Positions 56,360 through 64,000 of a stretch of 64,000 nucleotides of DNA are shown piece by piece. The stretch lies in assembly GCA_015680685.1 (NCBI GenBank), contig MNCI01025274.1:279508-343507 (forward strand), read 5' to 3'. The position numbers and the translations under genes were made by a program. The DNA comes from Gnetum montanum. Its lineage: Eukaryota; Streptophyta; Gnetopsida; Gnetales; Gnetaceae. The stretch's first letter is position 1. Each line of letters starts with the position of its first letter. The notes beneath the pieces were generated by a model. The model ran no database searches. It saw only the letters and a list, made by a program, of their open reading frames with translations, and had not been told where the DNA came from.

Positions 56360-56425
56360 CACTGGCCCAGTATGGCCTAAAACTACCATGGATGGCCTAG
56401 TATGGCCTAAAACTACCATTACATT
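56360..56425 (+). repeat. Hairpin/TAAACT units, aORF-pol junction of element E
   Basis: Two units: GGCC-CAGTAT-GGCC (56364-56377) and GGCC-TAGTAT-GGCC (56394-56407), both followed directly by TAAAACTACCAT. Confidence 0.85.
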
Positions 56426-56521
56426 CCACAATTTCATTGGACTAATCATGTGAAACTCATCTACATTTAAAACCTTCTTCATCAAGAAAATGTTGCTCAC
56501 TTTGCAACTGGTTTAAATTGG

Positions 56522-56524
56522 TAG
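56522..56524 (+). promoter_or_regulatory. Candidate splice acceptor upstream of pol, element E
   Basis: TAG in 'ggtttaaattggtag|gagcaacacc', 11 nt before the pol ATG; almost identical to the site in B (26605-26607). Confidence 0.55.
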
Positions 56525-56534
56525 GAGCAACACC

Positions 56535-59500
56535 ATGGCAACCAAGAATAACTTATCAACATTGTCTCTCAACAGACCACATGGAGAAGTAACAAGGAAA
56601 ATTAATCTAGAATCCTTGGATCTAGACCCATCCAGTTACATAAATTTAATAGCATCCACTCAAGAAATGTCAGACTGGTCTGAAAACATGATGAGGACTC
56701 TAGATCTATAGGTCGGTAATATCACTGAGGATCCTTTTACTAAAGTCTCTATTACCACTTCCAGTGATAAAACTAGAACATTAAAATTAAGTGCCTTACT
56801 AGACACACAACTTTCTAGTGATATCACTCAAGTTTTGAAAGACAACATAGAGACATTTGCATGGTCTTATACTGACATGCTAGGGTTGGACCCTCAAATC
56901 ATCCAACATAACATCATCTTTGATGAAAAAATTAAACCGGTGAAACAAAAAGCATGAAAGGTTTCACCTGAGGTAGCGTTAGCAATCCTTGATGAAATCA
57001 CAAAGCTCTACCAAGCTAGTTTCATCTGGGCTGTTGACTATTCTAACTATATATCAAACATTGTTGTATTCCGTAAGAAAAATGGTAGTATACACATATG
57101 CATTGACTTACATGATCTCAACATAGCCACTATAAAGGATAAATTTCCACTACCCAGCATTGATCAACTCATTGACACAACTGTTGGGCATGCATTGTTA
57201 TCCTTTATGGATGGATTTTCGGGATACAACCAAATAAGAATCAATCTAGAGAATCAACTCAGAACAACCTCCATGACACCTTGGGGTACATTTTTCTATA
57301 CAATGATGTCATTCAACCTTAAGAATGTAGGTGCTACGTATCAACGAGCGATGACATACATATTTAGCGATTACATGCTTGATTTGCTCAACGATTATGT
57401 TGACGACATTGCAGTTAAAATCTAAAAAAACTGAACAACATGCAAAGGATTTAGACTTAGTGCTTAAACATTTTCTTAAACATGACCTTAGACTCAACTT
57501 AAAGAAGTGTGTCTTTGGGGTTAAAATGGGCAAAATGCTTGGCTTCGTAGTCTCCGAAACAGGGATATAAGTAGACCCCGATAAGGTTAAAGCAATAACT
57601 AGTATGCAACCACCTAGGAACCTCACCGAATTATGTGGCCTACAAGGTAGACTACAATTCATTAGACGCTTTATCGCAAAACTGACAGATAAGTTAAAAC
57701 CCATGCAGCACTTACTACGAAAGAATGTGCATTTCCAGGGGACTCAATAATGCTAGAAAGCATTTGAAAACATAAAAATGGAGCTGGCTCAACTACCAAT
57801 AGTTCATCCCTCGCAAAGTCATAAACATTTTTACATCTACCTTGCAACATCTGATTTGTCTATTGAATCCATTCTTTGCCAAAAATGAGAAGATGGAATC
57901 GAGATAGCTATGTACTATTTAAGCCATGCCTTAATTACCTACAAATAAAGATACAACGACGTGGAGAGATCATGTCTTGCCCTATTCTTTTCCTTGAAGA
58001 AGTGACGACATTATCTCTTCTGTAACCAAGTCTATATCATTTTCAAAGATAATGTGCTTTGAGCTATCACTAACAATATCTATGAATCAAGTAGGATAGC
58101 TAGATGCAAAGTGATGATTTCTGAGTTTGACCTACACTATGTAACTCAATCCTCCACTAAAGGTCAAGTAGTAGTTAATCAATTGACCACTTCACCAATA
58201 CAAGATCAAGTAACAATTAGTCCTGAATTCCCTGATGAAAGTGTTAACAGCATCAACACTGTGCCTGATAACTACAATGCAATCCTTTACTTCGATGGAG
58301 CTTCAACTTCCCAAGGAGGAAGTGCTGCAGCCATCATAACATATCCCTCTAGAGAAATTTGAACCTTTGCCTATCGACTAACCTTCCCTTGTACCAACAA
58401 CATGGCAGAGTATGAAAGTCTCCTTAGCAGTCTTATAGCAACACTAACTTCGGGAATCACACATCTTGTAGTTCGAGGTGACTCACACTTAGTAATCAAT
58501 CAAGTCACATAGGTGTATGCATGCAAGGCTTCTCATTTGCAATGATACTGTGACCTAAATAAATACTTTCTAAAACAATTGATCAACATAGATGTGCAAC
58601 ATATTCCTAGGAACAAAAATACCATTGCCGATGCACTTGCTACACTAGCCTTAAGCATGACACCTGAGATGTTCCATGCATTACCTAGTTCCATAATAAA
58701 TTATGCCAAACCTATAACCAACACTCCCGATGAAATACCCATAGCATCCATCAGTACTACATAAGCAATAGAATGGTATGATGACATAAAAGAGTACCTT
58801 CTACAAGACAAACTACCACAACATTTGACGAGTGCTCAAAAAGACACAGTGCGAAAATGCTCTCGGAAATATGCATTAATAGGAGACACATTATGTCACA
58901 GATTGTATGAAGGTATTCTGATAGTGTGCATTAATAGCATCGATGGTCAAATAATTGTGGAACAGGTTCACGAAGGACTTTGCAGAGGGCATATAGAACC
59001 CAAAGCAATGGCAACAAAAATTAGACGTTTGGGCTACTACTGGCCACACATGGAGTATGATTGCTTCTCCAAGGTTGGGTCATGTAACATTTGCCAAAGG
59101 CATGGTAACCTAATACATGTTCTGCCTAATGAGCTACATAATGCACAAATCACATGGTCATTCCAAAGATGAGGATTAGACATCATTAGGCCGATAACAC
59201 CACCATCTTCAGCTGGACATAGCTTCATCATCACTGCGACCAAATATTTCACAAAATGGGTAGAAGCTATTCCCCTTAGGAAAACCACATCTAAACATGT
59301 TTGAAATTTCATATTATAAAACATCGTGACCCATTTTGGTATCCCGATGACCATAGTCATCGATAATGGGCCATAGTTTAGCAGTACGGATACTAAAAGC
59401 TTCTATGAAAGCCTAGGTATTAAACACTCGTTCTCATCACCGTATCACCCATAGAGCAATGGCCAAGTAGAGTCTATGAACAAAATGGTCATCATGGTGC

Positions 59501-59985
59501 TCAAAAGGATGTTGAATCAAAGCAAGAGACGATGGCACAAGTAGTTAATCTATGCATTATGGACATACCGAACAACGCATCAAAAATCCATAGGTAAGAT
59601 GCCATATAGCCTTGTATACGGGTCTGAAGTTGTATTACCTTTCGAGTTACATGTTCCCTCGTTGTGGATAATTCTCTCTAGCCTCCTCGATGAAAGCCAA
59701 AACAATGAGCTACGCATTGTTGACCTAGTTCTTGATAAAATCGAATGGTATCAAAGACAAGAATGGCAACATCATCAACACAATCCACATAAGCATCCAA
59801 TCAAGAAAGGTGACCTAGTTCTTAAGGTGGTCCGCAAACACTCGAATAAATTCTCAACTAATTGGGAAGGGCCTTACTTAGTCACTAAGGCATACGATAA
59901 CGAGACATTCAAACTCGCCGACATGGACGGAAATGAGTTCGCTAATCCTACAAATCATGTGTACCTGAAACCATACTATGTCTGA
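56535..59985 (+). pseudogene. pol: pol of element E (RT, two RNase H, integrase; damaged)
   Basis: Starts MATKNNLSTLSLNRPHGEVT. RT: ASFIWAVDYSNYISNIVVF, FMDGFSGYNQIRI, catalytic NDYVDDIAVK (YVDD 57396-57407), frameshift right after (57420), MLGFVVSETGI. Degenerate RNase H near 57830 (FYIYLATSDLSIESILCQ). Second RNase H: YFDGASTSQGGSAAA, NNMAEYESLL, VRGDSHLVINQ. Integrase: HEGLCRGH...CNICQRH intact, GLDIIRPITPP, VIDNGP-stop-FSS, SNGQVESMN. C-terminus WEGPYLVTKAYDNETFKLA...YLKPYYV-stop. More than a dozen stops. Confidence 0.92.
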
Positions 59986-59999
59986 TGAGCTTGAGGTAT

Positions 60000-60325
60000 G
60001 CTACAGTCCTGGCATCATGACCTAAAACTGATATCGTAGAATAGTTCTAGAGCTATGACTTAAAACTAGCACCACAGAACATCCTGGCGTCATGACAGTA
60101 AAACGACACCATAGAGCTCTATCCAGTATGACATTAAACTTCCACGCTTGTCCACCAAGTTTCCTAAGACTATAAAATAGCTTACCTCTTCGTAGTCTAC
60201 CATGACTATAAACTAGCACTGCATCATCTGCTACGACGATAAACTGGCGACGTCCAAAGGATTATGATGTGAAACTAATCCACAATAGTCCGCTAAGACT
60301 ATAAACTAGTGACATCATCAACAAC
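60000..60325 (+). repeat. Hairpin/TAAACT array downstream of pol, element E
   Basis: About eight units. AGTC-TACCAT-GACT (60194-60207) and AGTC-CGCTAA-GACT (60287-60300) are perfect. Three units resemble the 'cctggcatcatgac' type of B. Confidence 0.85.
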
Positions 60326-61789
60326 CTGGCATAATTTAAAAGACATGTGTTGGCACATTTAGCCATTTCATGGAACAGCAAAGGTGATAAAATATGAATG
60401 ATACATAGAAAATATTGAAATATAAAAAATATATGATGGTTGTGTCTTATTGATATTTAATGATGAAGGTTTCATGTGGAAATTTGTTGGCTGAAGATAT
60501 AGTAAAAGAAGTCACTAACAAAAGGCTACAGAAGTGTTTCAACTTTCAAATGATGATACCAAGGAACCAACGGTGAAGGAAAATTTATCATGCTCCTGTG
60601 TGAGGGAATATTGAAAAGAAATTGAAAAGCTTTATCAGTTAAAAAGAGCTGACAATCCCGTTCATGGATACATCAATAAGAAATTAAAATTAACCTTATT
60701 GGAATCACCATTGTAAGATTTCAACAGACGTTTATATGGTAAAGATCGGTTCACAGCCACTGTATGCATTGGCAAGGTATTTCAAGAAAAAATGAATGAA
60801 ATAGCTGTAGCTGAGATTGTGCCCTGCATGAAGTGGCTTTAAGGATGGAGAACAGATCAATGAAATCATGGTCATTTTCTCTGTTAATTTTTCTCCCTTA
60901 TTTAATTTAATGCCCCCCTAGATGGATGAAGCTGTAGACTACGTATTGTTCTATTTCACCTTCATTTTCTATGGTTAGAAATTCCAAGATGGACATTTAA
61001 ACGTAGCCCAAGAATCTCCTGCTACAACTAATGGGAAAACAGTCTAGAAGAACAACTGTTCTTTCTCCTTCCTCTCAAATCTCGTTTGGATTCGTTAGGA
61101 AGCAGATTGTATTGATGTTCTCGGAGCAGGAGAAGTTTGAAGCAGCACCAAAGACAGATGCATGAGTTCAATGAAACCCTCCATCATTACAGGCATTACT
61201 TCTCACCAGAGGAAGAATCTCCCACAACAGTGGTAGTTATGCCTGTGTTGTAAACAAGTGTTTCTGCGGCGTTGAACACATGCGCGTGAGCCAGGGCCAG
61301 GGCCTCACTCCACAACTCGTGGGCAGATAAGGAAGTCGAAGCCAACAGAGATGGATTTTGGAAGGTACAACATGGCAAAATTGAAATCCCTACAACTCAT
61401 ACGAAATATGGATTCACAGAGTCTCTCTAAAATCCCACGTTAACAAGCCAAAATGGAACTTGGTTTAGTGAAAGAGAAGAAACGTGTCTGCATCTAGTGG
61501 CACTATTGCTGGTTATACAATTAACCAGGGAGACCTGCACCATTAACAGTTACCTTTCTAGTGGATGCTGGAGTTGCACTGAATGATCGTCCGCCAAGAT
61601 GAAGATAACATCAACACGTTACCTCCTTCAGTTAAAACAAATCCGATGTCACTACCGACGCCTACTATTTTGATGATGCAATTGAAACAAATGTACAAGA
61701 CATTATTCCAAATGTCAAATGTAGCTGCAACCACCTATTTTAAAATAAGAAAATCAAGAAAGGATGGAAAAATACAGAACTAAACCATT

Positions 61790-62502
61790 GTAAGCTCTGC
61801 ATCCACGATACCTTGAATTTCAGTTATTTTAAGAAAGGTCCCCTTAACTATAACTCTAAAAATTAAATTAAAATTAATTAATTTAGGCATGCATAATGTA
61901 AGAGATACATATGACATTGAGAAAAGGGAAAGAAGATATTTTTAGGATTTTTAGGATATTTATATTTTATTACTTTCACAAGGATTACTAGGGCTTAATA
62001 ACATTTAGTATTTAAAATTCTAAATAAAATAATTAAAATAAATTGGGGATTTTGGATTTATTTTAATAAAATATTATAGGCTATTTCCTACAAAAGAAAT
62101 ACTTGTAATATTTACAAATATTAGTGTTAGCATAAATTCCTCCTAACTTTATGTATAACTTCCTAACTACTTAACTTCCTCCTAACTATATGGGTAAGTT
62201 GTAACCTCCTTACTTGGGAGAAAAGTTAGCTAGGATATTTTGGAATGTAACTACCTTATGAACCTTATAAAAAGGCTTTAGGGGTAAGAACACATAACAC
62301 TTTTGAGAAGACTTGGGAGAAGACACTTGATACTACACTTTGGAAGGCTACTAGCTAGCACTTGGGCTCTCACTTGGAGACACACTTTGGATTCCGAGAA
62401 GAGCTTGTAAAAAGAAAGTGTGAAAGATTGATTGTAAGATGACTTGCTAAAGAAAATATTTCATCCTCTTTGTCATAGTCCTGTGAGTTATGTTTTATTT
62501 TT
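61790..62502 (+). mobile_element. Possible LTR or promoter-bearing terminal region of another retroelement
   Basis: AT-rich stretch with repeated 'cttcctaact' phrases, then 'gaaccttataaaaaggctttagggg' (TATAAAAAG at 62266-62274), followed by short imperfect repeats of 'cacttgggagaagacacttg' character. This is the usual look of an LTR promoter and R region, but no partner LTR, PBS or coding part is visible, and the gap begins at 62503. Tentative. Confidence 0.35.
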
Positions 62503-62703
62503 NNNNNNNNNNNNNNNNNNNNNNNNNNNNNNNNNNNNNNNNNNNNNNNNNNNNNNNNNNNNNNNNNNNNNNNNNNNNNNNNNNNNNNNNNNNNNNNNNN
62601 NNNNNNNNNNNNNNNNNNNNNNNNNNNNNNNNNNNNNNNNNNNNNNNNNNNNNNNNNNNNNNNNNNNNNNNNNNNNNNNNNNNNNNNNNNNNNNNNNNNN
62701 NNN
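62503..62703. other. Assembly gap (201 N)
   Basis: Run of N within the insertion in the 3' UTR of element E. Confidence 0.99.
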
Positions 62704-63419
62704 AATTTTTGGTAGCATAGTAGGATTGTCTTGAAGAAATTGCTTTTTTGAGCCTTGGAATTTTGAACAATTCGTAGATATTGAATTTGGGATAGCTTTA
62801 TTGCGAAGTGTTTACTCGTGTCATTTTACCTTGTTTAAATATTTGAGGTCTACACAAATCTGCTTTCTTTTCTGTCTACTTCCATCAAATCTTGCTCTAT
62901 TTCTAGTTTTCTTGTGGAACTATCTCTTTCTCTGGGGAAAATTAGAAGTAGATTCGTAGAGTTGTGCTCAAATTTTTTTGCAAAATTTTATTTGTTACAA
63001 GTAGGTATTATAAGGACTGTGTAGACTAGGCAATTAAACAAAATAGGAACTCTTAACAACTCAGAGTACTTGGCAAAGTTGGCCGAATCTCTTTAAGATA
63101 AGTCATTCGTAGTTTACACACAATGCAATCATTTCATTTTTCACAACCACACACCTCAATAGCACACACACATACTCACATTAACTATTGAGTTTATTTG
63201 GAGGTATCTAGGCCTTGGTGTTGCTAGAGACCAGCAAGCACCTAAATCCTATTTGAGGACACTCATTGGCAGTCACATCCCAAATGATCGCCAACAACAT
63301 GTTGCTGTAATCAGCTGTATGTGCTCGCCAAAAACCTACCGCATGACTTGTCACATAGACCTTGATAAAACTGATGCTGTTCAAGATTCTTTCTACCTTG
63401 AAACTCCACATGATGGCTC

Positions 63420-64000
63420 CATTCTATCAGCTACATTCAAGTTTAAAGTGTTTAGCTAACTGAATCATTTGTGGTTTTCATGTCCCCTTGGAGTTGTGTT
63501 TGCAGGATGACACGTTTGAGGCATTTGTGCATAGATGCACTTCATCATGACAACAGGGTATCACATTCTTCTTGACGCACGCAACTGGGTTAATCAATTC
63601 ATTCATAAGTACATTCCTTACTTCTGATACATTCCCTATTCCCCAACATGCCCCCTTATCCTATTCAATTACATCCCTTGGATACATTTTATCCTACTCA
63701 CCCGAAGCTCTTGATACACTATTGTACACTGTGATTCTCTAATCAATTACAATGCAAAACACAATACACGGTACATGATACAAACGCAAGTTCATGAGCA
63801 CGAGCATAGCATTGAAAGCAAGATCTTTCAAAAAGACCAAAAAGAACACAAAAAGAAAACAAAAATAAACAGAAAGTAAAAAAAAAAGAAAAAAAATAAA
63901 AAGAAAAAAAACAAAAAGGTCAAAGAGCAAAATGCCTGGAAAAGGTCTTCATGACCCCATTGACATCATAGACTGAAGACCATTAGCTCTTCTCATACAA
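63420..64000 (+). other. 3' UTR of element E (resumed)
   Basis: Matches 30830-31160 of B: 'cttggagttgtgtttgcag|gatgacac' (junction 63504/63505), then 'gcaactgggttaatcaattcattca(t/c)aagtaca', 'ctcaacatgcccc' and 'gagcacgagcatagcattgaaagc' regions. A purine-rich poly(A/G) stretch at 63815-63925 replaces the short A-run of B. No coding call. Confidence 0.7.

Larger units (their letters stand above)
60330..63420. mobile_element. Foreign AT-rich insertion(s) in the 3' UTR of element E
   Basis: Homology to the 3' region of B stops near 60330 and is clear again only by about 63470. Between them lies AT-rich sequence without the family's motifs. It includes a possible LTR promoter (next entry), the second N gap and short open stretches (61196-61378 minus, 60 codons; 61583-61783 plus) that I do not recognise. 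Borders and number of insertions cannot be fixed by eye; part of 63210-63420 may still be E. Confidence 0.5.
51686..64000 (+). mobile_element. Element E, outer host element (right part, runs off the window)
   Basis: Plus-strand Tat/Ogre-like element. Contains the aORF (minus, truncated at its 3' end by element A), hairpin/TAAACT arrays, pol and part of the 3' UTR, the last interrupted by foreign sequence between about 60330 and 63420. Gag-pro and both LTRs are outside the window or lost. Confidence 0.85.

Noticed and set aside
63815-63925. Purine-rich tract as the PPT of E
   Set aside because: Too long and not of the AAAGAGGGGCCA type shared by A, B and C; the LTR does not follow within the window.

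Overview
The window is plant nuclear DNA made almost entirely of old, large Ty3/gypsy LTR retrotransposons. They encode a gag with a C-X2-H-X4-H-X4-C knuckle, an aspartic protease, a YVDD reverse transcriptase, a degenerate RNase H followed by a second complete D-E-D RNase H, and a zinc-finger integrase. The extra RNase H points to the Tat/Ogre branch, which is found in land plants with large genomes. I cannot name the species. I see no single-copy host gene, rRNA, tRNA or CRISPR. Two assembly gaps (N) lie at 37744-38728 and 62503-62703.

Layout. Four related elements are nested inside one another, and a fragment of a fifth (Z, 1 to about 560) lies at the left edge. Element E (+, 51686 to beyond 64000) is the outer host. 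Element A (+, about 563-6412 plus 40921-51685) sits in E. Element C (-, 6413-14396 plus 33207-40915) sits in A, with the target duplication ACGTT at 6408-6412 and 40916-40920. Element B (+, 14397-33201, complete, 18,805 bp) sits in C, with the duplication GGGAG at 14392-14396 and 33202-33206. Removing B and then C makes the apparent fragments collapse into single elements with one common plan.

Common plan, in gag-pol orientation: LTR (1.4-1.85 kb), leader with tandem hairpin repeats, gag-pro, a short array of hairpin/TAAACT units, an eight-exon gene on the OPPOSITE strand (called aORF here), another hairpin/TAAACT array, a splice-acceptor-like TAG 11-14 nt before the pol ATG, pol (RT-RH-RH-INT), a third hairpin/TAAACT array, 3' UTR, polypurine tract inside an inverted repeat, LTR. 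The aORF is recognisable in B, C, A, E and (exon 1 only) Z. Its order of exons and GT/AG borders are shared between copies. It lies where Ogre elements carry a spliced intron between protease and RT, so the likely picture is an antisense gene carried inside an intron of a retrotransposon.

Every coding region is damaged by stops and frameshifts, many of which look like decay of methylated CpG, so these copies are relics. The points most worth checking are the conserved antisense gene, the hairpin/TAAACT unit (4-bp stem, 6-nt loop, all four bases seen at the closing pair with matching partner changes), the copy-specific palindromic 'word' arrays, and the fact that all three nested insertions fall inside an aORF.
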